From Diorhabda sublineata (lineage: Eukaryota > Arthropoda > Insecta > Coleoptera > Chrysomelidae): DNA of 64,000 nucleotides. The notes beneath the pieces are model-generated. The model searched no databases. It was not told where the DNA came from and worked only from the letters and a program-made list of their open reading frames with translations. Every line of letters starts with the position of its first letter. The first letter of the stretch is position 1. Where the stretch lies: assembly GCF_026230105.1 (NCBI RefSeq), contig NC_079480.1, positions 10,086,488 through 10,150,487 of the forward strand, written 5' to 3'. The position numbers and the translations under genes were made by a program. This document shows, one piece after another, positions 44,395-56,737 of the stretch.

Positions 44395-45997
44395 TCAGAT
44401 ATAATTGCATTTTATAGTGGTCAGTAGTCTGTATCATCGCGAGATTGCTTTTCAAACTTCTAGTTAGTCATATGAAATCTCGTAAAAAGTAGTGTTGTTT
44501 TCTAGAGAATATCATTAAAGGAACGCCAATAAAGATCACATATGTCGAAATATTGATGTTAAGTATGTATTATACGAACAAAGAATGTGGGTTATTGAAT
44601 CTGAATAATATTGACAAACATTTTTTATGAGACTCTCGTAAAGATAAGCAGAGGAATTTTAAAAATATTTACTGACAAATATAAGCGTTAATATAATGAA
44701 ACATTATCAGGTGTTATTGATTATTTCTTAGTAGGTGACCGTAAGTTTGTTGAATTTGGAATTTCGTGTTTTGCAACAGTTGAGAACTGTAGATATCCTA
44801 TTCATGATTTGTGTTATTAATCATCGTCCATTTCTTCTTCTAAAATTTGTCTCTTATTTTTACGTTAGATATTTAGATTTTTGCGATAGATAATGGTTTG
44901 AATTTTTATCCTTATAAAATCTTAAAAACTTCCGTAATTTAGTTGATCAGTTTAATGTCAAATTTATCAAATTACTTGTATGTTTCTGTTTTACACTATA
45001 CCTTGTATTCTCTTGTATTTTTTTGAAGCTGCTTCAAATTCTTTTGTGTCAATTTTTTGCAATAATGCGAAATACTCAATGTAATCTATTTTCTATTTTA
45101 TATTAGTAGCATTTCTCCCATTATGTTAGCACTTAAGTAAATTCTACTGAGCACATACCGAGTATTTGTATAAACCTTCAAATCTGTCATTATGAAAAAT
45201 GCCTTAATTTAAGTATAGCTAGCAATGAAATGTCACTTCAGTAAATTATAAAAGAGTTTATTTTTCATATTATTAATAATACACGTCAATCGTGGACGTT
45301 TACTTCATGTTCAATGTTCACGTCTCCAGGTATTCTGAAATGATTATATTACAATTTCTAGTAAACAATGATATTCGTTCCATGACTGATCTTTTTTTCT
45401 TTTTGCGTTTGACAAAACGTATTTTTGAGTATGTATGCACGTCCAGTTACAATACAAAAGAAATAATCAGATATACGATTATTTAATGAAATATTTTAAA
45501 ACATTTTTTAATTCTACATGAAAAATTGAATTTCATTTTGTGAGTAAATGTTGGAATGAGTTGGCATAGACAATCTCAATGAATCCATTGAAATGAGACA
45601 TGTGGTGTCTACAACAATCATACCAAGAGCTATAAATTCTGAAAATTTTTGTTCTATTATTTTATAATCGGCTGTTATACTGAAGGTAACTACGGTCCAA
45701 TTTAATTATAATTACTTTATTACTTCACCGGAGCACCATGTATTCGTGCAATGCATTGAATAGGACTCTTGGTTTTTAATCAAAGTGCGTAAGGGTCTTC
45801 TACACATATCTCTAACAGTTCTGGAGTTATCAATCTTTTATTAAATAAATAACGTTTTTCTCTAATTGGTTAAGTTTCATTGAATCACCTGGTGTCAATT
45901 CTTGACAGATTTGCTATATATACAAAGAACCGATCTTTATGCCTAAGCCTGTCATTTTAATCATAATATTATTCAATTCAGATTGATCATTTCAGTT
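44395..45997. other. AT-rich stretch
   Basis: Nothing recognised. Confidence 0.55.
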
Positions 45998-46247
45998 TTA
46001 TTTATTTGAATTAAAATGATATATATCAAGTCTATTTACTGTTTCTAGGAACAAATATTCACCTGTATCAGTATTAACCAGAGAAAAAATTTTGTTCATG
46101 GGCCCTAGAAAGAATAGCATAGAAAGAAATTTGTTTAATTCACTAAGGAGCTTATGTTCCACAAATAATTGAGAAATGAAAAGTACTTCACTATTTTTTG
46201 CCATATCATGAACTAAAGAATCGATGGAAAATCTCGGAGCACATTCC
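45998..46247 (-). CDS. possible host-gene exon, unassigned
   Basis: Minus strand. A good 3' splice site (pyrimidine-rich 'ggtctgatttttag') is followed at once by an 82-codon open frame; the in-frame stop TAG is part of the acceptor itself, so the open frame begins exactly at the splice site. The peptide starts 'ECAPRFSIDSLVHDMAKNSE' and contains 'SQLFVEHKLLSELNKF'. It either ends at TAA (overlapping AATAAATAAA, a poly(A) signal) or splices out at 'gatacag/gtgaat' (about 46057). Upstream, an 88-codon open frame (46254-46520) on the same strand could supply the previous exon, with donor gtgaga near 46421. Protein family not recognised. Confidence 0.35.
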
Positions 46248-48094
46248 TAAAAATCAGACCAAAATTTGATCGCAGTTAAATGGCGCATTTTGAATTAACC
46301 GTGTATATGTTTGATTTGTTGAACTACTTTTGGGATATCGTGTATGACTAGAAATAATTTTAGATATTAACCTTAATTGATGTTCAAATAGATATGAGAA
46401 AAACATTTTGAAAAATGTCCCTGTTCTCACTAGAAACCGTATGAATACAGGTAACTCACCTATAACAATATTTCCATCACAATATTGTATAGCGTTTACG
46501 CAGACGGTTATGAGGATCAATCAAAACTATTGATAGATGTTTTTAAGTCACTAACCGTTCAAGTGGTTTCTGTGTTGGAAAACTGTATTTTGAAATAATA
46601 GTTTTTCCATGGAAGAACAAACAGATATGGTGTTATGAAAAAGTATCCGAAATTATATCAAGAGACAGTCATATAGTGAGATTTTGAAAAATTGATGGAT
46701 CGCTTATTTCGTACTGGATCCGTAACAAAAACTATTACCATTACCTACGGCTACGGCTACGGCTACCAGTACATGGTTATGTACTGCTAGCCGTTACTTA
46801 GAATCCCCAATTTGTACTCCACAAGTAATTCGTACCCAATAAAATAGTCAAATTAGGTGGTTGGTATCGTTAAAAACCATGATATTCCTTTTCCCGAAAG
46901 GTGGATCAAGACCAAACATGACTAACAAACTAGGCGTAAACAAGACGCTTGGAATTGTTGTATCCTGGATCAGTCCCAAATTACTTTAAGCTTAAGTAAA
47001 ATTGTTTTATAGTAAATGTTCATATCCTAAAACGATGTTAAAATAAACTAGTATTTTTTGAGGGAAGTGATAATTTTGTATGTTAAGATTTACTATTTAC
47101 TCCAAACGAAAACAATTAAATGTCATATTACAAGGAAAAACGGACAGTGCTTTAAATCTAGAATGTTGAGCGTTTAAAAATCAGCAGACTTCGGAATTAA
47201 CGGAGGAACATTACTTGAATCATCTGTCTTAAAAATCGGTCCAATTGGTTTTCTAGTAGAAAAGTCGCAACTTTTAAAGTCAAATTTAGATTAGATTAAT
47301 TAGAAATAATAACTCGGGAGTTAAACTATATCATTGTTTTCTAAATTGGCATACTTTTTCTTGAAGGGAATTTTTCTTACATTAACTTAGTTAGTTTTGC
47401 AAAGAAAACGGAATCATTCATAGCTTTTTATGCGATACAATGGCTTCTAGAGTTGGATGTCAGCTTTTTTACCATTAAAAAACAGTAGTAAGAAACTGTG
47501 CATTCCAGAATAAACATATAATGCGTTACTTCAAATATGAAATTATGTATCACTAGCATAACCTTCCTTTTTATTGACTTATTAAGTCTAAAAACTCATG
47601 TAACAGTAATATTGTGTATACTGTATTTATTCGTAAGCAAATGTGACAAAGTCTTACTTGTTTTAGAACATTCAAAAACAGTTGTTGTTATCTAACTTGT
47701 TTTCTGAATAAGCAGCATATAAACAATAATCTTCAGTAAATATTATAACTATCATTTATTGCTCACATTAAAATAATATCATACGATTCAATTGAAATTA
47801 CATTGTTATTCAAAATATACAAGATATTCAAATATTCACGACCTCGATAAATAAAAGTATATACTTCGCTTTTACTTGATTTAGTTTGGGTTTCTTGAAT
47901 ATGACGTCAAGGTAAAGGTCAGTTTGATTGAGTGTACACACCTTCAAGCCGAGTGTGAATTTTTTTATTTGCGTATGTCCATTAAAATGTTTCCATAAAC
48001 TCATTCTAAATATTGGCGGATAGATATGAATAGAATTACTGATCTGTTCTACACACTTCTACATAACTACAAAAGTTTCTCAAAATTATATGTA
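46248..48094. other. AT-rich stretch with a short hexamer repeat
   Basis: ctacgg is repeated about 3.5 times at 46745-46766, next to the inverted pair agtacat/atgtact. A 45-codon open segment at 46849-46987 ('FPKGGSRPNMTNKLGVN') is unassigned. Nothing else was recognised. Confidence 0.5.
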
Positions 48095-48960
48095 GGTCCA
48101 TAGAAGAAGAACTGATCACCAACCACACCGACTATCTGGAACAATATGAGACCGGTAAAGAGAAAAATTGCTGGCCAACTGAAATAAGAATTCTTCGAGC
48201 TCAAAAAATAACAAAATGGCAACAGAATACAGCACCAATAAATAAAAATAGCTTGAACAATTTCAATAAAATCTGTTAAGAGAAATAACGAAAATTAACT
48301 TCAAAGGCTTACTTATGAAAAAATACGCCTTTATAAAAATAAAAGCAAACTTGAGCTAGGTTTAATTGAGAAAAAATGAGGTAACCACCAAAAAACAAAA
48401 GTGTTAGCAGACGAAATAAAGTCAAAGTCAAATATTAACTCAAAAAAAACCTACTAATGACCTAATAACATGGCAGATTCTGAAATATCTAGCAAGAAAA
48501 GCGAACAATTTCACATATTTAACACAACATATATACCAAAACACGTGACTAGACACTGCAAAGTAGCAGAGGTCAACATGATCCCAAAACTGCAACCGAG
48601 CTTTCATCTTAGAGACCAATATCTCTATTACCAGCTACATAAAAACTTTTTCAGACATAATTTTTGGAAAAAAACATAATTCCTTGCAATCAGATTGGTT
48701 TCACAGTAAAACACGCCACACTAGTTCAAGTACATGGAATTACTATAGCACTAGAAGAAAAGAAGATATCTTCAGCTGTGTTCCTGGACGGCTAATGAAA
48801 TACTATGTCTATAATCATATTATTCCATACGTAAATACCGCTAAATACCCATGTATGGATAGAAAAAACACATCAAGAAGAAAAGGGAATGGATACGGTA
48901 GATAATAAGGCAAGGTCTTTGCAAGAAGCACGAAGAATAGCTTTACAACCACGAGAACGT
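48095..48960 (+). pseudogene. Jockey-like non-LTR reverse transcriptase relic
   Basis: Broken frames in order: 'AEVNMIPKLQPSFHLRDQY' (Jockey-type W..A.VI.IPKPGK....YRPISLL block), then 'CNQIGFTVKHATLVQVHGIT' (the NQ.GFR..H.T..Q..R block) and 'ALEEKKISSAVFLDG' directly before a stop, equivalent to the FLD(V)..AFD catalytic motif. The sequence after this is too decayed to read; the active-site YADD box was not found. An upstream fragment with 'WPTEIRILRAQKIT' probably belongs to the same element. Confidence 0.65.
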
Positions 48961-49599
48961 TGAAGCATATCCAATTGCTGGACCAATGTGGGATAGTGGG
49001 AAAACTCTAGAGAGTCAAACTTTTCGAGCTAGTGTTGCTGTGAAAAAAAAAGAAGAACGCATATTCTGTAGTGTAATAGCCAAGTCAGTACAAAACTCAA
49101 AGACCACCAGTCGGACAAACTCAATAAATTTATCTAGTATTAAGGATTTAAATCGAATATATTTCTTGTTTTCTTATGCCTAGATTTATTGTAATTAAGT
49201 TAAAAAATGAACAATTATCTCACCAATCAAATCATTAGCTTAATACGTGTAGTTAGTTTTACTCAATAAATGAGTTTGAACAGTATATTACAACTTTACC
49301 CCACATCCCATAAAAATATATTTCGACTACCGTTCATTAACAATTGTTTTGGTAACGCCGCTTGTTATATGTAGAAGAACTGACTTATAAATTTACTTCA
49401 GAGAAGATTGTTGGTTATAGCTTCCTTCCTATAATTTCAGAATTATTACGACTTCTGCCACCCACAGAGACTGAAAATATTAAAACACAGCTCGTTTTCC
49501 AGTTAATAGGTGATAGGGTGATACAGATATTTTGTTCTCTGATATATTAGGGTCCTTACGGTATGTAGGTACCTTTTTTCTCAATATAACCTTATAATA
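48961..49599. other. AT-rich stretch
   Basis: May include the 3' end of the Jockey-like element. A plus frame at 49362-49548 ('LLRLLPPTETENIKTQLVF') follows an acceptor-like atttcag but is unassigned. Confidence 0.4.
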
Positions 49600-50160
49600 T
49601 TTACAACCCTAGATCAATATATTCAAGTATTTCTTATATTTCTATTATATGGCAAAGTACGGCCAAATGAAATAAATTCGTTAATAAATAAATGATGGCG
49701 TGTTGGAAAAATGCTTGGATTGTATTTTTAAATGTGTATTTTCTTCAAAAAAAATATGCAGGGTGTCATGTGACTGTAGCAATACCAACCTCGTTACTTT
49801 AAATGCAACTCCCTGTACATAATTAATTTTTGGATTCTTCAGAGAATTCTAGATATAATTCATGTACAATATCCTATTCATGTATTTTTATAGTCCTTTT
49901 ATCTGGCAAGGAACAGCGAAATGGATATAATTCGTTAAAAAATAAAGAAGAGCGAGTTCAGAAAAATCTTGGACAAGTCGATTTATATTTTTGAATACCT
50001 ATTTTTTTAAAAATATATATACAGGTTTGTCATGTGACTGTAGTAATATAAACTTTCTTACTTTAAATGAAGCCCTCTGTACATCATTTATTTATTTTTA
50101 GATACTTTAAAGAATTTTAGACATAATTCATGAACAGTATTCTATACCTTCAACTGTTTT
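49600..50160. repeat. divergent tandem repeat, 254-bp unit, about 2.2 copies
   Basis: Units begin at 49651 (ggcaaagtacggccaaatg) and 49905 (ggcaaggaacagcgaaatg). Matching landmarks follow at the same offset: aaattcgttaataaataaa / aattcgttaaaaaataaag; gtcatgtgactgtagcaata / gtcatgtgactgtagtaata; ccctgtacataatt / ctctgtacatcatt. A partial copy of the unit end precedes 49651. Each unit contains a cagggtgtc...ccctgta pair that looks like a decayed MITE. Confidence 0.8.
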
Positions 50161-50449
50161 GGAAATTTCAGATTTATCACAAAAATCAACATTAAAAATA
50201 GTAGCTATTTATGTATAAAGACACTAAAGTCATACTTTTTGTCACGAGGCTGGAGATTAGTTGCCGAGGTGTTTAGCCGTATTGTTAAAAGGTTGTAAGC
50301 TGGCTGATCTGTAATCGACTGCAGTCCAACATGAAGCGAATGACAGCTCAATTTTACCTCAGTGCCTAGGTACTCAAAAGCAACTTTACTGCCGATGTCT
50401 ATCAACCCATCACTTTACTACTGATTTCGAAAAAAAAATATTTTATTAA
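50161..50449. other. interval next to the DD41D relic
   Basis: A 66-codon minus frame (50205-50405) has no motif. GC-richer; may be part of the adjoining element. Confidence 0.4.
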
Positions 50450-51320
50450 AGTAAAAAATGCTCGGCGCAACACGCTAATCTGGTATAGAAATGCCTTTTA
50501 ACGTTACTCAACATCCTAGGCTTCACTGATCCATTAGCAAGCGTGATTCGTCTTTTTAAGACATCTATGTTAAGGGGCTTTATTTTGTAAAAAATACTTT
50601 GAACACATCCCCATAAAAAGTCTAATGGCGTCAGATCAAGAAATCGTACTGGCCTTTCTATCGATCAGTGCCTCCCTATCCACCGATTTGAAAAATTTGG
50701 TTCAGGTACTGCCAGATATTATTTGGTAACTGGATGGTGCTCCACGTGCTGAAACCATATTTCATTCGCTGACGTCGATCAATCAGGATATAAGTTTGTC
50801 AAATATAGCATGATATTATTTTGGAGCAGTATTTCCATGCAAGTTGTCATCAACGAAAAAGAGACCTACAATATGATTTCCTACAATTCCTGTCCATACG
50901 TTAACTTTTTCAGGAAATTGTGTATGTTCTTCTCTCATCCAGTCAAGATTCTGATTAGACCTATAAGCAATTTTGACGATTAACATGGTCGTGAAGTGTA
51001 AATTTGTTCTTATCAGAAAACAAAACATCTTCTAATTGGGCTACAGCAATGCTATCATTTTGTTCACAAAAACGTTTCATATTATAATGATGCATTTTAT
51101 TTTCCTTTAATATTCGAAAAATTGATATGTGGCTAACGTCGAACAAACCAGAAATATGTGAGTTTTCTTGAGAATCATCATAATAACAATTTTCATATCA
51201 TCACTTACTGTATTGGCAGCTACTTTTTGTATCCTTCTTACATTACCAAGCTCGCAAAACAGCTTTTGTATATTGCTAATTTTTCCTTGTGATATAACCG
51301 GCGGAAATGTTTCGTGAATT
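50450..51320 (-). pseudogene. DD41D mariner transposase relic
   Basis: Minus strand, in order: helix-turn-helix remnant ('VISQGKISNIQKLFCELGNV'), 'FDVSHISIFRILKENKMHHY', 'LEDVLFSDKNKFTLHDHVNR' with the first catalytic Asp (FSDK), 'FPEKVNVWTGIVGNHIVGLF', then in another frame 'FSNRWIGR' and 'LDLTPLDFLWGCVQ' with the third Asp. The second Asp block (QQDGA) is unreadable. Several frameshifts. TIRs were not found. Related to but clearly older than the intact copy at 13614. Confidence 0.7.
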
Positions 51321-51928
51321 AATTAATTAATAATTGAAAATGCTTGATCATTATGATAATTGAGATCTTTCATTAGAAAAAACCGATTTAAGTGATATTA
51401 ACGCATGAATAATTAAGAAACTTGTGATTATTGTGATCAATCAATAATTTACATCCTAACTGAAACTCTATGACTATGTAACAAATATAAAGAAAAGTTT
51501 TATAATAGTATGGACATGGTTATTTGAATAGCCACCTAATTTTTCCATGCAACAAACGATAATATGAAACTATCCTAATACCAAAATTTATGACATGCAA
51601 GATATTCCAGTGTAATTGAGTTGATCAACACTTAGGACGCGGTATAATGGAATTCTAAGCAAATATTATTATTTCGTTTACTTTTTCACTTTATAGACAC
51701 GTCTCAGTAATTTATCAATTCGAGACATTGCATTGTTTCTAATCTTATTACAGCTAACAGAAACTTTTTGATAAGAATGATTCATTGTATATCAAGAGCA
51801 TTAGATTCTATTTATTACTTATTTGTTAATAGTTTCAATAATACTTTTCAAACACAGCGCCGATGCTATTGCTATATATATCTTAAAATTCTCGAAGAAT
51901 CTGAACAGTCAATAATATACACTAAAGA
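51321..51928. other. AT-rich stretch
   Basis: Nothing recognised. Confidence 0.55.
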
Positions 51929-52100
51929 AATGTTTCGGTTTCCAAGATCGAGTTCGGCTCTGCAGACCGAAGCATTTCAGGTTTCTTGAGAGTAGTGGTT
52001 CTTCACTTCAGTCATCATCAGACCCTCGTTGGTGCCGGTACCTGAATAGTACCATAGCCGGTGTGTACCACTTCAAGGTCACCCGTGAATAGAGAAATAT
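51929..52100 (-). repeat. hairpin-rich PLE-terminal-like segment
   Basis: gaaatgtttcggt (51929-51941) and accgaagcatttc (51967-51979) form a 12-of-13 inverted repeat around a 25-base loop. On the minus strand this reads ctgaaatgcttcggt...accgaaac, similar to a hammerhead stem II followed by GAAAC. Further on, GC-rich inverted pieces (ccggtacc...ggtac) occur. No ORF is attached. Confidence 0.4.
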
Positions 52101-53241
52101 TACCATCCATCGTGAAATTGATGTGTTAACTCTTTAATATTGTGATATTTAAGTTATTTGTGTACGTTTTAAAAAGATTTGTGAGTTTGGATACTTAGTA
52201 AATGTGTGTGTGGGTGTTACGTGGAGTCTGAAGTTAATTTAGTGCTTTTTGGATTGATGCAAACGCAGATGGTTGACATCAAATTCGAGGTTAGATCGGA
52301 TACAACAGGGGCCATAGATTATTGATGAAAGGTAATGTAATGTATTCAATTTTGGAAGATTAGATTTACTGAACGAATTCCAAATGCGCTAAAGTGAAAG
52401 ATGTTTAATAATGTGGTTGAGTGGAGATTCAGTGAAATATTCAAAAAATTAAACAAATTTTAAAATTTTTTCTCTAAAAAAATAAATGCGTTTCTTCGTA
52501 TTATCTTCATATTCACAAAGTTGTAGCAATACCCAATACTAATTTTCAAGTATATATCTACTTACCACTTATTCGATTCCCAATAAAAATAAAGTGACTT
52601 AATTTTTTTAACAAAATACAAAATGTTTTAAAATTTCATGGCAAATCAGCACGTAAACAATGATTTGAAATTATTGTTGAGCTTAATTACACAAACTATT
52701 AAGCCTTCACCAAACTTTTTTGTTAATATAAATAATATTTTCCATAAAAATGTTCTATTTTGAAATAAACTTCCTGAAATTTATTAGAAAATAAGTGTAA
52801 TAAATTTCGAGAATAAAATTTTCGCGAAGCTGAATGTTAAACTGTTAAATTTTGAAAATACTGTAACATGTCAATAGAAATTAGGTTCTATCTAAAAACT
52901 AATTAATGTTTGAATTCCGCTTCTTATATACTCTTAATTACAGATTTAATTCTTGGTAAATTAAAATTCATATTAGGAATGTATTAAAAACTGAATAAAT
53001 CCATTCATTTTTTCTCAATACATGAAGTGAAGTAACTTGAATCTGTTCATGGATCTAATAATTTTCTTAAGTTTATATAAAAATTTTTTTTAAATGTATA
53101 TAATACATAGACGCTTTGCAAAAAACAGTATTTTAACCAGTGGCTTACAAAGTATTATTTATAATGGGGATTAAAAAACAAAATAGTTAACTATAAAATA
53201 GTGAGTTAGTTAAAAAGTAATTCAAAGTATGTTTCCCTTAC
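52101..53241. other. AT-rich stretch, presumably HAGH intron
   Basis: No further HAGH coding was found in this interval; the expected next exon (beginning with codons for a VPST-like sequence) is not here. Nothing else was recognised. Confidence 0.5.
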
Positions 53242-53474
53242 TGTTGGTAAACCTTTTTTCCTCTGTTCGTCAGCCCAGGACATTTTCTTTAATATTTCAG
53301 GATTTTGCTTGTCTATAAATCTAGCGAATTTTAAATTCTGTATGGTATATTCATGGCCACAAAATACTCTGGTATTGTCTGGAAGATTTCCCAATTTTTC
53401 TATCAATGCCGAATACATTTGTTCTGCAGTTCCTTCGAAGAATCTTCCACATCCCGCCACAAATAAAGTATCAC
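53242..53474 (-). CDS. HAGH: glyoxalase II (hydroxyacylglutathione hydrolase), single internal exon
   Basis: Hydrolyses S-lactoylglutathione to D-lactate and glutathione, the second step of methylglyoxal detoxification. The 233-bp exon has an acceptor 'ttttattag' before 53474 and a donor gtaagg after 53242 (minus strand), and encodes 77 full codons plus the last two bases of a split Gly codon. The text reads 'GDTLFVAGCGRFFEGTAEQM' (the Asp is the metal-bridging ligand), then 'NTRVFCGHEYTIQNLKFA' (the His of CGHEYT is a zinc/iron ligand), and ends at 'QRKKGLPT', where the family continues with (V/I)PST. The THxHxDH exon and the C-terminal exon are not found in the window, so introns must be long, or this is a lone duplicated exon. 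No damage is visible. Confidence 0.9.
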
Positions 53475-56078
53475 CTAATAAAAATTCAGTTTAATTATTT
53501 ATTTTAAGATTAATAATAAACAAAAAACACAACAAGTGATATACACTTTGATGTCACATTCCGAGATTCCACAAAATTAGAATGAATCGGTAGCAAGTTC
53601 ACTTTAAATTATAATCGCTCTACGAAAAATAAATTTTCAGCTAAATATCAATATAAGTAATTTGAACAAGCTGAACAAGTTTGTGATAAGTGTGAAATTT
53701 ATTATGTCGAATTTTATGGAAGCTATTAAATAATATGTTTTAAGCAAGATAAATCAAAATGCTGTGGTCCTAATCAAATGAATTATTCTAATTGATGTTT
53801 TATTCAAATATTTCTGTAAAATTCACTGACAGTATGTTAAACTTAGTTTTCACAATAGTATAAATTTTCTGGAATTCTGAAAAGTAACCATAAACCAAAA
53901 TTAATTATATGTGATTAAAATTTGAGTAAATAAAGTAAAATTCTAAACTGATTTATACTCCAGGATATTGAATCACCACAAAGCAACTGGAACGAGTTTT
54001 ATAAAAAGTTTTTTGTGAGTAGCATTTTGACAGAATGCATTTTAATAAATAAAATTCGATCCATCTGAGATTTATATAAAGCTGGTTTTCAAAGCGCTTT
54101 CTGAGCGACTCTGTACAAAACTACCATCAACAATATTCGATAAAATCTTAGTGAAATTTGTATGAGAGAGGGTGCCAAAGTTTAAACTTTCAATGCCATT
54201 TCCAACAAGCCAATAGTGAAAACAAAATTTATTTTTGAAATAGCTGAAATTGAAGTAAATCTGAAAGACTCTTCTAAAGGAAAAATGTTATTATCATACT
54301 TGGTACAATATGGCGTAAGAATAAAGTGGTCAAATTAAAAGAAAAAAAAAAGATTTTATGGTTGCTACATTAGGAACGTTAATGGAATGATATAATTGTC
54401 AACTGCGTCACACCTAAAGCAATGTTATTTGTGTTGTTAATTTCAATTGTTGAGTTGTTAATTTTCCAAAATAAGTAGAATAATTTTTGTCAATTTTTAT
54501 TTAGTAATTTTCAATAGACTTTCTTTTACCAATCGCTCTACTTACTTACCTGGCTTCAATAACTATTAATAATAATTTCCTTATCTAAATAGGTAGCGTC
54601 CTACTCAAGTTGTAAGATATTGACTATGTTGTATAGCTTAGCCAACATATTCAATAATCATATAATCCTATCCAATTTTATTTCTATTTCTACTACACAG
54701 GTCCGTTCATTTACTACGATGTACCAAGGCATAATATATGAGGTAATATCTTCCACAGTACAGGAAGCTATTCTGGGTTCGCCACAATTGACTATTTATT
54801 CATTATGAATGTATGAATATCAAGTATTTTGAATACAAATATCTTATTCTTACATTATTTTTTAGAACTAGTAATTAATAGAAAAAAATAGCTCTGTATT
54901 TGTGGCGCTAATTGTGTGTACATAAATGTATTAAAAACAATCAAGGAAACAGATTTAGGAGTCTACAAAATGAATCCTCTTCGATAGTTAATCTATGATG
55001 TATACCAAACACTCCAATTAAAAATTCTTGATTATAAGACTTTTTTTTCAATATTTCCGATTCATTAAAAGGAAAAAGATGTTTGTATGTAATGAATTTG
55101 CGAAACATTAAGTAGTTTTGTAAGATACGATAAATATTAAATTAAAATAAATTTGAATTTAGTCAACATTACAAGTAAAAACACTAATGTGTTACACAAC
55201 TTTAGTAACAATTGCTTTAACGATACGATATTCTCTACTAATGTAGGCAATGGTAAAATTCAGTCAGTTAACCTATATAACAAATTTGTGAGAAATTTAT
55301 ACATTTATCAATATGTTCTATATTACTTTTAAGACTTCTGTTTCAATTTATTTGCAGCAGTTAATAAAAATAATCAGTTAATGTATGGTACTTAGTTGTT
55401 ATGCACAAAATATATAATATTTCACATTGGAATGGGATTTATCCATAAATTTGTTTTGATACTTCCACCAAATATCTCAATTTGATAATGCTAGTACAAA
55501 AACAACACCTTTCCCATCTTCAAGAAGAAAACGTTTACCTCAATATTATGGTATTCAATCATATAAATGAGCATATTTTTATAATACTATTTTTTTTCTG
55601 TATTAAACTAAAATTAGCGCATGAAAGTACGTATTATACGTGTTGCTATAAATAGGTTCTTGTTGACGTCAGTTTATTAATGCGAAAGGGACCTAATCTT
55701 GAAACTTAATGATAAATTCAGATAAAATCGAATTAGTAAGTAACATCTTACTAACACGTTTGAATTCCGTGTTATGGTTCTCGTTGAAAATAGGTACAGA
55801 TTGTTAAAAAACACATTTTGTTGATGTATTTCATTTGTGAAAATACAAATTACAATACAAATCAATAAACAATGTTAGTTACTAATTAATACTATGAACA
55901 CGTAGAAAACTTGTGTTATAATTATTTAAAATACGTTGAAGCAGAATATATAACACGTACTATATAATTTAAAAACTTAGAACAAGTTAAACAAGTTGTT
56001 TTACTAGTAAAATAGTGTCTCTATCTATTCATAATATGATAATATCTCATTTTTCGCGCCAAACAGCCTCGTACTTAC
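53475..56078. other. AT-rich stretch, probably HAGH intron
   Basis: No HAGH exon encoding the metal-binding THxHxDH motif or the preceding VFTG segment was seen on the minus strand. Splice-like donor words occur (for example at about 54548) without coding support. Nothing else was recognised. Confidence 0.45.
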
Positions 56079-56231
56079 CTTTGAAGAAGGTTCCGATCTG
56101 CCGAATACAGTTTCTGTGTAATACAAAATTATTTTTACTGGTTCTCTATACAAAATAATTATTTTTCCACAAACAACTATTAAATATGTAGAATAAAGGC
56201 ATTGAACATCAGCTGGCAATAGCCGCTTACC
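56079..56231 (-). other. possible 5' splice structure of a minus-strand gene
   Basis: Minus strand: '...aaatggag/gtaagc' (exon end 56231), a 117-bp interval, then 'attacacag/aaactg' opening a 35-bp segment (56113-56079) that ends 'caaag/gtaagtac'. If spliced, an ATG six bases before the first donor gives MEKLYSADRNLLQ and continues in frame to the next donor. It lies upstream of, and on the same strand as, the HAGH exon, but no link can be shown. Microexons this short are uncommon, so confidence is low. Confidence 0.25.
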
Positions 56232-56737
56232 TCCATTTAAGAACAATCCGCATTAATTAATAAAAACCATATTTTACGATTCTTTGTTCAGCGGTGATTA
56301 AAAATTCTCTTCTACAAGGTGTAGCAAATTATCTGACTAGATTTTACTAATTTTTAGAACATAATCTTATTTTTCATCGTCAGGTTAACTAATTTCTTGT
56401 CGATAAAATTCTGGAATTCAAGAATTCGTATTTAATGATTACTCAATTACTTACTATTATTAATTTAAGATTTGAAATAGTTTTATCATAATATACTCAC
56501 TCTGTACAACTAATACATGCAATAAAAAAAATGAAAAACACTTTTCTTAGAAAATCCATAATATAAACTAATTTTATTATAATATAAATATTTAATTGTG
56601 CTACACGTAATTTATTTGGAAAAAAAGTATGAAGTAGTGTATGTTTACTTTTTTCCCCAAACAATAAACAAGTAATGACTTGAAAATTATGTTATCGAAG
56701 TCATTAGAAAGACCTTATATTTTGGTAATAGTTTGTC
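56232..56737. other. AT-rich interval
   Basis: Nothing recognised. Confidence 0.5.
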
